The translations under genes and the position numbers were made by a program. The notes under the pieces are model-generated. The model saw nothing but the letters and a program-made list of their open reading frames with translations. It was not told the origin of the DNA and did not search any database. Positions 13,448 to 21,700 of a stretch of 23,409 nt of DNA are shown one piece after another. This stretch comes from an uncultured Eubacterium sp. (GTDB lineage Bacteria; Bacillota; Clostridia; Peptostreptococcales; Anaerovoracaceae): contig CAJJPZ010000017.1 of NCBI GenBank assembly GCA_905193765.1, forward strand, positions 1 through 23,409. Direction: 5' to 3'. Each line of letters opens with the position of its first letter. The first letter of the stretch is position 1.

Positions 13448-14431
13448 ATGGATTCAGTCGTATCATTATTGAATGCCGCAGTCATTTTCGGTACCGTGAT
13501 AATGTTCGGTGCCCTTGGCGAAACGGTTGCAGAAAAATCAGGAAGCCTCAACCTCGGAGTTCCGGGCCTCATGTATCTCGGAGGTATCGCGGGACTGACG
13601 GGGACTTTCTTCTATGAGACGAGCGCTGCAGAACCGAACAAGGCTGTATGCGTGATCATAGCGCTGGTGTGCTGCTTCGGAGCTGCTTTTCTCGGCGGTT
13701 TAGTATTCAGTGTGCTGACGATAACTCTGAGAGCAAACCAGAATGTTGCAGGTCTGACACTGACAATATTCGGTTCAGGCGTAGCCAACTTCTTCGGTGG
13801 TTCGCTGAACAAGCTGGCAGGCGGTATCGGTCAGATATCCGTTGCGACGACCAGCGAGGCTTTCAGGGCCAGCATACCGGGACTCAGCGGTCTCGGAGTT
13901 TTCGGAAAGATATTCTTCAGCTACGGCTTCATGGTATATCTGGCAGTGGTGCTGGCTATACTGCTGTCGTGGTACATGAACAGGACGAGACAGGGGCTGT
14001 CTCTGCGCTCGGTGGGAGAAAATCCGGCAGCGGCAGACGCAGCAGGACTCAACGTTATAAAATACAAGTACCTAGCTACATGCTTCGGCGCAGGTATATC
14101 AGGCCTCGGCGGGCTTTTCTATGTAATGGACTATACCAAGGGCACGTGGGCCAACGACGGCACCATAGAAGCTCTGGGCTGGCTGGCCGTTGCGCTGGTA
14201 ATCTTCGCGACATGGAAGCCGCTGAACAACATATGGGGTTCATATCTGTTCGGCATACTGTACTGGGCATATTTCTACATCAGCGGGCTCACGAGAAGTT
14301 CCCAGGAGCTGTTCAAGATGCTGCCGTATGTTGTTACGATAGTCGTGCTCGTAGTGATAAGCATGAGGAAGAAAAAGGAAAACCAGCCGCCTGCTGCTCT
14401 GGGACTTTCGTACTTCAGGGAAGACAGGTAA
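13448..14431 (+). CDS. Nucleoside ABC transporter permease 2 (NupQ-type)
   Basis: The second channel subunit, 327 residues with about eight to nine membrane segments. The N-terminal GALGETVAEKSGSLNLGVPG (quoted within limits) is typical of the NupQ/YufQ branch. The coupling loop SLRSVGENPAAADAAGLNV is of the EAA-like type. It starts three bases after permease 1 with a strong GGAGG site at 13436-13440. A GDGRGF-like element is seen only in its partner. The C-terminus is basic and cytoplasmic. It completes the riboswitch-regulated importer. Confidence 0.93.
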   Translation: MDSVVSLLNAAVIFGTVIMFGALGETVAEKSGSLNLGVPGLMYLGGIAGLTGTFFYETSAAEPNKAVCVIIALVCCFGAAFLGGLVFSVLTITLRANQNVAGLTLTIFGSGVANFFGGSLNKLAGGIGQISVATTSEAFRASIPGLSGLGVFGKIFFSYGFMVYLAVVLAILLSWYMNRTRQGLSLRSVGENPAAADAAGLNVIKYKYLATCFGAGISGLGGLFYVMDYTKGTWANDGTIEALGWLAVALVIFATWKPLNNIWGSYLFGILYWAYFYISGLTRSSQELFKMLPYVVTIVVLVVISMRKKKENQPPAALGLSYFREDR

Positions 14432-14465
14432 CGGCCGGGGACGGTTTCAGGAAAGGAGAGGTATT

Positions 14466-15014
14466 ATGGTATATGTACATCTGGCAGAAGGATTTGAGGA
14501 GATCGAAGCTCTTACTATCGTCGATCTGCTGAGGAGAGCAGGCATCGGAGTGCAGACCGTGTCCATAGGAAGCGGTCTCAGTGTAAAGGGAACTCACGGC
14601 GTTAATGTTGATGCCGATATCACTTTTGACAAGGCTGATTATGCAGGATGCGAGATGATCGTGCTGCCGGGAGGTATGCCGGGAGCTGCCAATCTTGGAC
14701 ATCACGAAGGTCTGACAGCTGAGATAAAGAGTGCTGCAGCTGCAGGTAGGAAAGTCGCAGCAATATGCGCAGCGCCGATGGTGCTGGGTGCCTGCGGGAT
14801 ATTGAATGGCAAAAAGGCCACTATATATCCGGGGATGGAGGACAGACTCACAGGAGCAGATCCTCAGAAAGACGGCGTAATAGTGGACGGCAATATAATA
14901 ACAGGCAAAGGCCCTGCTTTTGCGATGGATTTCGCACTGGCTCTCATCGAGGAGATCAGCGGCAGAGCCAAGGCTGACGAAGTTGCAGAGGGACTTCTCT
15001 ACGGGAGAAAGTAG
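14466..15014 (+). CDS. DJ-1/PfpI (ThiJ/YajL) family protein
   Basis: A 182-residue protein of the DJ-1 superfamily. The FEEIE motif (10-14) supplies the conserved glutamate, and the nucleophile-elbow cysteine is Cys101 in AAICAAPMVLG. The final GKGPAFAMDFALALIE is characteristic of the YajL/DJ-1 branch. Family members are linked to glyoxalase/deglycase chemistry or oxidative stress; no specific substrate can be read here. AAAGGAGAGG gives the start. It lies 34 bases after permease 2 with no terminator in between, and two bases before the PHP gene, so it probably belongs to the same operon. Confidence 0.92.
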   Translation: MVYVHLAEGFEEIEALTIVDLLRRAGIGVQTVSIGSGLSVKGTHGVNVDADITFDKADYAGCEMIVLPGGMPGAANLGHHEGLTAEIKSAAAAGRKVAAICAAPMVLGACGILNGKKATIYPGMEDRLTGADPQKDGVIVDGNIITGKGPAFAMDFALALIEEISGRAKADEVAEGLLYGRK

Positions 15015-15016
15015 TC

Positions 15017-15883
15017 ATGGGGAAGTTCAGGATAGATCTTCATATCCATACGCTTTACTCGGACGGTCTGGCGGAACCTGCGGACATCGTGGCGTGCGCA
15101 AAGGATCTGGGCTATGAGACCATCGCCGTGACGGATCATGATGGTACGGGCGGAGTCAGGGAGGCTCAGGCAGCAGGAAAACTCCACGGCATACGGGTCA
15201 TTGCAGGGATCGAACTGGCGACGGAGACCGGGGACGGTATCGGCGCCCATATACTTGGTTATGATTTCGATATGGAGGACAGGAAGTTCCGGAAGACCCT
15301 GGACAGGCTGAAGATGTACAGAGAAGAGCGGAATGAAGCTCTCGTAAAGGTACTGAATGACATGGGATGTGATATGACCATGGAGGAACTGAGGGAAAGA
15401 CAGCCTTACGGATATATCGGAAAACCGGTGATGGCTAGACTTCTTGCAGAGAAGGGATATATATCCGACTACCGCGACGCGTTCAGAACGGGGCAGTTCA
15501 TCGAGAGTCCGGAGGCGCGAAAGGTGAAGCGCATCAAAATCGATACGGTGGAAGCCATAGAGCTGATAAACGGTGCAGGAGGCATCGCAGTCATGGCCCA
15601 CCCTATACAGACGAAGGGTATCGGAACGCAGGGCTCAGAGGAGTTCTTCGACAGCATCGACAGGGTCATCGGTGATCTGCATCGCCGGGGACTGGGCGGT
15701 CTGGAATGCTATCATCCCGATCAGAACACCGCACAGACGAAGCGTTTCATAGATATCGCATCGAAGCACAGCCTGCAGATAACGAGAGGCTCCGACTTCC
15801 ACGGCTCTGACTTCAGAAACGCAGAATCCACAGCAGACCTGGAAGAGACAGGCTCACCGGAGCTGATAAGTTTCAGCGGGTGA
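15017..15883 (+). CDS. PHP-domain phosphoesterase (RNase AM / nucleoside 3',5'-bisphosphate phosphatase type)
   Basis: A metal-dependent phosphoesterase of 288 residues. The PHP metal site is complete: DLHIHTLYSDG (7-17), VTDHDGT, GIELAT, VMAHPI and the closing GSDFHG. The middle insertion and overall length match the YciV/TrpH group. Members of that group act on nucleoside 3',5'-bisphosphates and trim 5' ends of RNA. The product would be a nucleotide or nucleoside, which fits the adjacent purine salvage genes. It starts two bases after the DJ-1 gene (GGGAGAAAGTAGTC upstream). A strong terminator ends the operon. Confidence 0.92.
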   Translation: MGKFRIDLHIHTLYSDGLAEPADIVACAKDLGYETIAVTDHDGTGGVREAQAAGKLHGIRVIAGIELATETGDGIGAHILGYDFDMEDRKFRKTLDRLKMYREERNEALVKVLNDMGCDMTMEELRERQPYGYIGKPVMARLLAEKGYISDYRDAFRTGQFIESPEARKVKRIKIDTVEAIELINGAGGIAVMAHPIQTKGIGTQGSEEFFDSIDRVIGDLHRRGLGGLECYHPDQNTAQTKRFIDIASKHSLQITRGSDFHGSDFRNAESTADLEETGSPELISFSG

Positions 15884-15919
15884 CCGCTACCCAACCAGAA
15901 AAAATATATACAGATATTT

Positions 15920-15957
15920 ACCGGCACACAGGCAGAACAGCTCGTGTGCCGGTTTTT
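15920..15957 (+). terminator. Terminator of the transporter/PHP operon
   Basis: The 10-bp stem ACCGGCACAC/GTGTGCCGGT with a 14-base loop is followed by TTTTT. Confidence 0.92.
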
Positions 15958-16093
15958 GCTGTACAATGAGACATGATCGTGCTTTTTCGACACCGATATG
16001 CCTGCAAATACTGCGGCATGTATATCTCTGCGATATATGGCAATAATAGACAAGGAAACTATTCCCGGGAGGGAAAAAATCACAGAGGTATGA

Positions 16094-17242
16094 ATGAGAG
16101 AAAGAGAAAAGGGCAGCAGTCCGGATCCCGTCCCCGTCAGGGTGAAGATCAGTTGTATCATAATGAGTACGCTGCTTATGGCAGCATCAGTGTCAGCCGG
16201 AACGCATTTTTCCAGTGAGGACATAGCCGCCGCAGAGATCCCCGTGGTGCTTGCTGACGGCAGCGTCATAAAGCAGCCATGGTATATCGAGGTGGACGGG
16301 CAGCGTATTGCTGTCGTCAGAACAGAAGAGGATGCCGATATGGTTCTGGAGGAACTGATCGACAAGTATAGCTCCGGCACAGGTGAAGATACCGCATGTG
16401 TGGCAGCAGATGACCGTGCATCGGTACTGGACGTAGAACTCAAGGAAAATGTCAGCGTCGGCAGGATGGAGCTGAAAAACGGAGACAGTTCCCCGGATAT
16501 CCTTGACAGGCAGGAAGCTGGAGAAAAGATAGAGACCGGCAATGACGGTGACAGTATGATAACCGTAGTCGTCACTGAGGAAAAAACAGAAGATGAAAAA
16601 ATAGATTATGATCGTGAATATAAGGCCGACGATACTCTTTACACAGGACAGACCAGGGTCGAGACAGAAGGCAGGGCCGGAGAAAAGGAAGTGCGAAAGA
16701 AAATAGTCATGGAAAACGGGAAGACCGTTAAAGAGGAGATCCTGGAAGAGAATATCGTGAAGGAACCGGAGGATGAGATCATCCTTACGGGTACGCGGGA
16801 TATCGGAGGTGCGGACGGCGCTTCATCAGGAACCGATGAAGGCGTGTCCCGGGACACATCGGCAACATACAGCCCGCTCATGATGCCGGTGGATGATGTA
16901 TATGTATCCTCAGGGTTCGGGACCAGATGGGGCAGGCTCCACAGAGGTGTAGATCTGGCGCTTGCCCAGGGCAGCCCGATATATGCCGCAGACAGCGGCA
17001 CCGTGTACTTTGCGGGAGACGGTGGAGGCTACGGTAATCTCGTCAAAGTGGACCACGGCAACGGGATGCAGACATACTATGCACACTGCAGCAGCCTTCT
17101 CGTAACCAGCGGGCAGAAAGTCAGCCGCGGAGAAAAAATAGCGCTCACCGGATCCACCGGCAACTCCACCGGACCGCACCTCCATTTTGAAGTGATAATA
17201 AACGGCAAATGCATAGACCCTGCAGGGATGCTGGGGCTGTGA
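16094..17242 (+). CDS. Secreted M23 peptidase with G5 domain
   Basis: A cell-wall endopeptidase of the LytM/M23 family, 382 residues. A basic N-terminus and hydrophobic stretch (about 17-36, KISCIIMSTLLMAASVSAG) act as signal or anchor. A region with YIEVDGQRIAVVRTEEDAD (63-81) resembles repeats found before G5 domains. A G5-like domain spans about 150-235 (ITVVVTEEKTEDEKI...EEILEENIVKEP). An acidic linker leads to the peptidase from about 262. Zinc ligands are His283 and Asp287 (HRGVD) and His364 (HLHFE), with His331 (YYAHC) also conserved, so it should be active against peptide cross-links. AGAGG lies five bases before ATG 16094. It stands alone between terminators; no clear promoter was seen in 15960-16093. 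Confidence 0.92.
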   Translation: MREREKGSSPDPVPVRVKISCIIMSTLLMAASVSAGTHFSSEDIAAAEIPVVLADGSVIKQPWYIEVDGQRIAVVRTEEDADMVLEELIDKYSSGTGEDTACVAADDRASVLDVELKENVSVGRMELKNGDSSPDILDRQEAGEKIETGNDGDSMITVVVTEEKTEDEKIDYDREYKADDTLYTGQTRVETEGRAGEKEVRKKIVMENGKTVKEEILEENIVKEPEDEIILTGTRDIGGADGASSGTDEGVSRDTSATYSPLMMPVDDVYVSSGFGTRWGRLHRGVDLALAQGSPIYAADSGTVYFAGDGGGYGNLVKVDHGNGMQTYYAHCSSLLVTSGQKVSRGEKIALTGSTGNSTGPHLHFEVIINGKCIDPAGMLGL

Positions 17243-17351
17243 AGCAAAAAAGAAAATGCCGTAAAAAAATTACGGTACGACTTGACCCGGGCGCAGACAT
17301 GTTACGCAAACCGGATGACGAATTCTTACCGGCACGATATGTAATACTGAA

Positions 17352-17380
17352 TTGATAAACCGCCACAGGTGTGGTAATAT
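17352..17380 (+). promoter_or_regulatory. cysE: Promoter of the cysE operon
   Basis: The -35 box TTGATA (17352-17357), a 17-base spacer and -10 box TAATAT (17375-17380) give a start at about 17386-17388. The start falls inside the first arm of a hairpin (17383-17406). No T-box leader, which often controls cysteine genes in Firmicutes, is present. Confidence 0.65.
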
Positions 17381-17382
17381 AG

Positions 17383-17416
17383 AAAGTGGGTGTACATACC
17401 CACTTTTAGATTTTTT
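17383..17416 (+). terminator. Hairpin terminator directly behind the cysE promoter
   Basis: The 9-bp stem AAAGTGGGT/ACCCACTTT with loop GTACAT is followed by TAGATTTTTT. RNA read through from upstream forms the full stem. RNA started at the cysE promoter lacks the first 3-5 bases of it, so it forms a weaker one. It can thus insulate cysE from the M23 gene without stopping its own transcript. Confidence 0.6.
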
Positions 17417-17433
17417 GAGGAAGAATAAACGTA

Positions 17434-18243
17434 ATGGCATTTTTTAGAGACGTAAAAGAAGATATAAAGGCTGTACTTGAGCAGGACCCTGCAGCAAGGA
17501 CAGGACTGGAGATACTGTTGTGCTATCCGGGGATATGGGCCCTGATTTTCCATAAACCGGCGCACTGGCTGTACCGGCACCATATGAAGCTCCTGGCTAG
17601 GATCATTTCGCAGATAACGAGGTGGTTCACCGGGATAGAGATACATCCGGGAGCCAAGATAGGCAGGCGTTGCTTCATCGACCACGGAATGGCAGTCATC
17701 ATAGGCGAGACCACCGAGATCGGCGATGACGTGACTATATATCAGGGCGTAACTCTCGGAGGTACAGGTAAAGACACAGGCAAGAGACATCCGACCATCG
17801 GCAACAGAGTCATGATAAGCTCAGGCGCCAAGGTACTGGGACCTTTCAAGGTAGGCAACGATGTAAAGATCGGCGCCGGGGCCGTTGTTCTCAAAGAAGT
17901 GCCTGACGGATGCACAGTTGTGGGCATACCGGGTACTATAGTAAGACGAAACGGCAAAAAGCCCGTGTCGGATCTGGATCAGACAGACATGCCGGATCCG
18001 ATAGCAGTGGAGCTGGAATGTCTGAGGCGCAGAGTCGTGGAGATGGAGACACTGCTGAAGCTGAAATTCGGTGACGACGATATAGCAGAATGCGAGAGCA
18101 GCTGCCAGTATTCAAATATAATGCATGAGATAGAGGATGGTACTCTCAATCAGATATATGACGAAATAGACGGAGAGATCGAGGGAGAATGTGAAAGCTG
18201 CGGAGAATGCAGAGCGTGTGGAGGTAAAAATGAAGATATATAA
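17434..18243 (+). CDS. cysE: Serine O-acetyltransferase with cysteine-rich C-terminal tail
   Basis: CysE acetylates serine with acetyl-CoA, the first step of cysteine synthesis. The N-terminal helical domain and left-handed beta helix are clear: IEIHPGAKIGRRCFIDHG (quoted in part), VIIGETTEIGDDVTIYQGV, TLGGTGKDTGKRHPTIG and the IPG turn near 170. The usual family end lies near residue 185-215. Here an extra acidic tail reaches 269 residues with six cysteines: C220 and C224, then C253, C256, C259 and C262 in a C-x2-C-x2-C-x2-C array. The last cysteine codon touches the GGAGG of cysS. The tail might bind metal or sense thiols, or its codons might couple cysS translation to Cys-tRNA supply; neither is shown. 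Confidence 0.94.
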   Translation: MAFFRDVKEDIKAVLEQDPAARTGLEILLCYPGIWALIFHKPAHWLYRHHMKLLARIISQITRWFTGIEIHPGAKIGRRCFIDHGMAVIIGETTEIGDDVTIYQGVTLGGTGKDTGKRHPTIGNRVMISSGAKVLGPFKVGNDVKIGAGAVVLKEVPDGCTVVGIPGTIVRRNGKKPVSDLDQTDMPDPIAVELECLRRRVVEMETLLKLKFGDDDIAECESSCQYSNIMHEIEDGTLNQIYDEIDGEIEGECESCGECRACGGKNEDI

Positions 18244-19639
18244 CACCCTGACGAGAAAAAAAGAAGAACTCAGACCCATAGAAGAAGGAAAAGTGAGCAT
18301 ATATGTATGCGGTCCGACTGTGTACAATTATTTTCATATAGGCAATGCGAGACCTTTCGTAGTGTTCGATACACTCAGGAAATATCTCGAGTACAGAGGT
18401 TACAAAGTGAAATTCGTACAGAACTTCACAGATGTGGATGACAAGATCATAAACAGAGCAAAAGAAGAAGGAGTCACTGCAGGAGAGATATCAGAGAAAT
18501 ATATCGAAGAATATTACAAGGACGCAGCTGCACTGAACGTGAGAAAGGCAGATGTACATCCGAAAGTCACTGAGACCATGGACGACATCATAAAATTCGT
18601 GCAGGATCTCATAGATAAGGGGTACGCATACGAGTCAGGCGGAGACGTATACTACAGGACAAGAAAATTCGAAGGCTACGGCAAGCTTTCAGGCAAGAAC
18701 ATAGATGATCTGATCATGGGAGCCAGCGAGAGAGTCAGATCGGCCGACGATGAGAAAAAGGAAGACCCTCTTGACTTCGCATTATGGAAAGCCCGCAAGG
18801 AAGACTCCGAGATCGCGTGGGAATCACCATGGGGAATGGGCAGACCGGGATGGCATATAGAATGCTCGACTATGGCGAAGAAACACCTTGGCGACACTAT
18901 AGATATACACGCAGGCGGACAGGATCTGCAGTTCCCGCATCACGAGAACGAGATCGCACAGTCCGAGGCACACAACGGATGCCAGTTCGCGCACTACTGG
19001 ATGCACAACGGATACATCAATATAGACGGAACGAAGATGTCCAAGTCACTGGGCAATTTCAAGACAGTGAGAGACCTTCTCCAGCATTACGACGGGGAAG
19101 TGCTCAGATTCCTGATCCTGAACGGACATTACAGAGGACCTATCGATTTCGGCGGCGACATACTGGAACAGTCCCAGAACGGTATGGCAAGGATGAGGAA
19201 TGCAAAATCAAACCTGCAGCACCTTATCAAAACAGGCAGCGGCGAGATGACCGATGCAGAGAAGGAAGCTCTGGCAGGCTATGACAAATACAGACAGGAA
19301 TTCATCACGGCTATGGACGACGACCTGAACACAGCAGACGGTATCGCAGCCATTTTCGAGTTGATAACAGCCATAAATACAGCAGTGAAAGACGGAGCCA
19401 GCAAGGAATTCGCACAGAAGAGTCTTGACACACTGATGGAACTGGCCGATGTAGTGGGACTGCTGCAGCAGGAAGAAGAGAACGACATCGATGATGATGT
19501 GCAGGCTCTCGTGGAGGAAAGACAGGAAGCGAGAAAAGCTAAAAACTTTGCACGTGCCGATGAGATAAGAGACATCCTAAAGGCAAGAGGCATAACTCTC
19601 AAGGACACACCTCAGGGCGTGCAGATAATAAAAGACTGA
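18230..19639 (+). CDS. cysS: Cysteinyl-tRNA synthetase
   Basis: A class I synthetase of 469 residues charging tRNA-Cys. HIGN (36-39) and KMSKS are both intact; zinc-site residues include Cys27 (YVCGPT), the Cys of GWHIEC and the HHENE motif. A DALR-like and anticodon-binding C-terminal region ends at VQIIKD. Start ATG 18230 follows GGAGG (18220-18224), which lies in the last codons of cysE, giving a 14-base overlap. The longer reading to 18191 is only the cysE tail in another frame. Its pairing with cysE couples cysteine synthesis to cysteine use. Confidence 0.97.
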   Translation: MKIYNTLTRKKEELRPIEEGKVSIYVCGPTVYNYFHIGNARPFVVFDTLRKYLEYRGYKVKFVQNFTDVDDKIINRAKEEGVTAGEISEKYIEEYYKDAAALNVRKADVHPKVTETMDDIIKFVQDLIDKGYAYESGGDVYYRTRKFEGYGKLSGKNIDDLIMGASERVRSADDEKKEDPLDFALWKARKEDSEIAWESPWGMGRPGWHIECSTMAKKHLGDTIDIHAGGQDLQFPHHENEIAQSEAHNGCQFAHYWMHNGYINIDGTKMSKSLGNFKTVRDLLQHYDGEVLRFLILNGHYRGPIDFGGDILEQSQNGMARMRNAKSNLQHLIKTGSGEMTDAEKEALAGYDKYRQEFITAMDDDLNTADGIAAIFELITAINTAVKDGASKEFAQKSLDTLMELADVVGLLQQEEENDIDDDVQALVEERQEARKAKNFARADEIRDILKARGITLKDTPQGVQIIKD

Positions 19640-19656
19640 GACGGTACCGGCAGAAA

Positions 19657-20043
19657 ATGAAGATACAGGATCTCAGAACAGTAAATACGACAGCTCTCGC
19701 ATACATGGGGGATGCAGTCTACGAGCAGGCGGTACGGGAACACATACTGAAACGCGGTTCGTACAATGTCAACGCCCTCCATAATCTTGCCACCAGATAT
19801 GTCAAGGCGTCGGCACAGGCGAAGATCATAAAGAGCATCTTCGATGAGCTGAGCGAGGAGGAACAGGCTCTTGTGAAACGTGCGAGGAACAGGAAATATC
19901 ATACGAAGGCAAAGAATGCGGACCCTGTGACATACAAATGGGCCACGGCGTTCGAAGCGCTGGTAGGCTATCTGTATCTTGCAGAGGATCAGGAGAGGCT
20001 GGAACAGATAATAGACAGAGCACTCAGCCTCGCTTTGAAGTAG
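19657..20043 (+). CDS. mrnC: Mini-ribonuclease III
   Basis: A 128-residue RNase III catalytic domain without the double-stranded RNA-binding domain. It matures 23S rRNA ends in Firmicutes. The motifs ALAYMGDAVYE (13-23, Asp19 metal-binding) and ATAFEALVGYLYL (final helix, catalytic Glu) are intact. The cysS-mrnC-rlmB neighbourhood is the standard one in Bacilli and Clostridia. It starts 17 bases after cysS with a weak ribosome site. Confidence 0.95.
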   Translation: MKIQDLRTVNTTALAYMGDAVYEQAVREHILKRGSYNVNALHNLATRYVKASAQAKIIKSIFDELSEEEQALVKRARNRKYHTKAKNADPVTYKWATAFEALVGYLYLAEDQERLEQIIDRALSLALK

Positions 20044-20059
20044 GTGAGAGGTGACCCGT

Positions 20060-20290
20060 ATGTCGGAAAAGAATACAAAGGAAAAAAAACAGACGAGAAA
20101 TAAAGCCAGAGACATGATCGCTGACTACTACAGGACAAACAAGGCGTACGATGAAGAAAACAGGCGGAGACAGGATGAGGAAGGCGTCAGGAGCAAAGGA
20201 CTCAGGAACCTTAACACTACAGAGAAGGCCCTGGTCGCCATCATAGTCCTCGGCCTCATAGGTATAGTAGTCAGATACGTGATACTCTGA
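20060..20290 (+). CDS. Small single-pass membrane protein, unknown function
   Basis: A 76-residue protein with a highly charged, Lys/Arg-rich N-terminal half (EKNTKEKKQTRNKARD) and one C-terminal membrane segment (KALVAIIVLGLIGIVVRYVIL, trimmed from the N-side). The topology is therefore cytoplasmic N-terminus with a tail anchor. ATG 20060 is preferred over GTG 20051 because GAGGTGA lies six bases upstream and overlaps the GTG. It is located between mrnC and thyA in the same operon. I recognise no family. A basic cytoplasmic face could touch RNA or phospholipid, but this is a guess. Confidence 0.7.
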   Translation: MSEKNTKEKKQTRNKARDMIADYYRTNKAYDEENRRRQDEEGVRSKGLRNLNTTEKALVAIIVLGLIGIVVRYVIL

Positions 20291-20314
20291 GCATAGTATA
20301 TACAGGAGAAACAG

Positions 20315-21145
20315 ATGAGTAAAGCAGACAGATTGTTCGTTGACATGTGCAGGAAGATCCTGGACGAGGGATTTTCCAGCGAAGGGCAGACCGTCAGAGC
20401 CAGATGGGAGGATGGCACACCAGCCCACACGATAAAAGCATTCGGCATAGTCAACAGATATGATCTTCAGGAGGAATTCCCGGCTCTGACACTGAGACCG
20501 ACTGCGATAAAGTCGGCAGTGGATGAGATGCTGTGGATATGGCAGAAAAAATCCAATAATATAAAGGATCTGGCCAGTCACATATGGGATGAATGGGCAG
20601 ACGAAAACGGATCCATAGGCAAAGCCTACGGCTATCAGCTCGGAGTGAAATACAGATTCCCTCATGGTGAGATGGATCAGGTGGACAATGTTCTGTGGCA
20701 GCTGAAGAACACACCCTATTCGAGACGTATAATGACGAATATGTATAAATTCGATGATCTTATGGAAATGGGACTGGAGCCGTGTGCATACAGCATGACT
20801 TTCAATGTGACAGGAGACAGACTCAATGCGATCCTGAATCAGAGGTCGCAGGACATACTGACGGCGAACAACTGGAACGTCGTGCAGTATGCGGTGCTGG
20901 TGCACATGATGGCGCAGGTGTCGGGACTCGTGCCCGGCGAGCTGGTGCATGTGATAGCAGACGCCCATATCTATGACAGACACGTGGATATCGTAAGGGA
21001 ACTCATAGAACGACCGCAGTACCCTGCGCCGGAATTCAGCCTGAATCCGGATGTGACGGATTTTTATGATTTTACAACAGACGATCTGAGGATCGGAGAG
21101 TATATGAAAAACCCTCAGGTGAAGAATATACCGGTGGCAGTGTAG
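20315..21145 (+). CDS. thyA: Thymidylate synthase (folate-dependent, Bacillus/phi3T-type ThyA)
   Basis: ThyA methylates dUMP to dTMP with methylene-tetrahydrofolate. The nucleophile is Cys157 in LEPCAYSMTFNV. The phosphate and uracil contacts are visible in NTPYSRR, QRSQDIL and NWNVVQYAVLVHMMAQV, and in ADAHIYDRHVD. The PC-A-Y version of the active site, instead of PCH, and the KSNN...HIWDEW stretch match the Bacillus ThyA/phage phi3T branch. Length 276 is normal. It is followed by folA, which recycles the dihydrofolate produced. Many Clostridia carry thyX at this locus instead. The AGGAGAAACAG ribosome site gives the start. Confidence 0.96.
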   Translation: MSKADRLFVDMCRKILDEGFSSEGQTVRARWEDGTPAHTIKAFGIVNRYDLQEEFPALTLRPTAIKSAVDEMLWIWQKKSNNIKDLASHIWDEWADENGSIGKAYGYQLGVKYRFPHGEMDQVDNVLWQLKNTPYSRRIMTNMYKFDDLMEMGLEPCAYSMTFNVTGDRLNAILNQRSQDILTANNWNVVQYAVLVHMMAQVSGLVPGELVHVIADAHIYDRHVDIVRELIERPQYPAPEFSLNPDVTDFYDFTTDDLRIGEYMKNPQVKNIPVAV

Positions 21146-21205
21146 CAGCAAAGTACAGGTGGAGGGAAGAACAGCGCCGGAGGATCACCGAAAGACAGGA
21201 GAGAT

Positions 21206-21700
21206 ATGAACGCAATAGTAGTTGTTGATGAAAACTGGGGTATCGGCAGAGACGGAGGACTCCTCACACATCTGCCGGGAGACCTTAAATATTACAAATC
21301 GAAGACGCTGGGAAAGGTCGTTGTGATCGGCAGGAAGACTCTGGAATCTTTCCCGGGAGGAAGACCGCTGCCGGGGAGGACCAATGTCGTACTGACAGGC
21401 GATATGGATTATGAAGCGGAAGGCTGTATCATCTGCCATTCCAGGGAGGAATTGATGGAGGTACTGGCAGGCTATGACCCGGAAGATATATACATATCCG
21501 GGGGAGCAGCAGTCTACAGGCAGTTCCTTGATGACTGCGACATCTTCTATGTGACGAAGATATACAGCGGATTCGAAGCGGACCGCTATTTCCCTGATCT
21601 GGATGCCGCGGGACTTGAAGTCGTCTGGGAAAGCGAACTCCAGGAGGAAAAGGGACTTGCCTACAGATTTTTAAGATATGAAAGAAGACCGGAGAAATAA
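21206..21700 (+). CDS. folA: Dihydrofolate reductase
   Basis: A 164-residue DHFR regenerating tetrahydrofolate used by ThyA. Visible are the Met20-loop region ENWGIGRDGGLL (9-20), the catalytic acid Asp26 in HLPGDLKYYK, the NADPH-binding VVIGRKTLESFPGGRPLPGR (trimmed: IGRKTLESFPGGRPLPGR), ISGGAAVYRQF and the final FLRYER. A strong AGGAGAG site lies before the ATG. Its stop shares a base with the start of rlmB (TAATG), so the two are translationally coupled. Confidence 0.96.
   Translation: MNAIVVVDENWGIGRDGGLLTHLPGDLKYYKSKTLGKVVVIGRKTLESFPGGRPLPGRTNVVLTGDMDYEAEGCIICHSREELMEVLAGYDPEDIYISGGAAVYRQFLDDCDIFYVTKIYSGFEADRYFPDLDAAGLEVVWESELQEEKGLAYRFLRYERRPEK

Noticed and set aside
17257..17277. CCGTAA/TTACGG hairpin after the M23 gene as a terminator
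   Set aside because: The stem is only six pairs and no T run follows on the plus strand. On the minus strand a T-rich stretch follows but no minus-strand gene exists.
17280..17433. T-box leader in front of cysE/cysS
   Set aside because: The conserved T-box sequence that pairs with the tRNA acceptor end, and the specifier loop, are not present.
20770..20810. ThyA active site PCA instead of PCH
   Set aside because: The Bacillus/phi3T branch of ThyA also has PC followed by a non-His residue, so this is a subtype feature and not a mutation.
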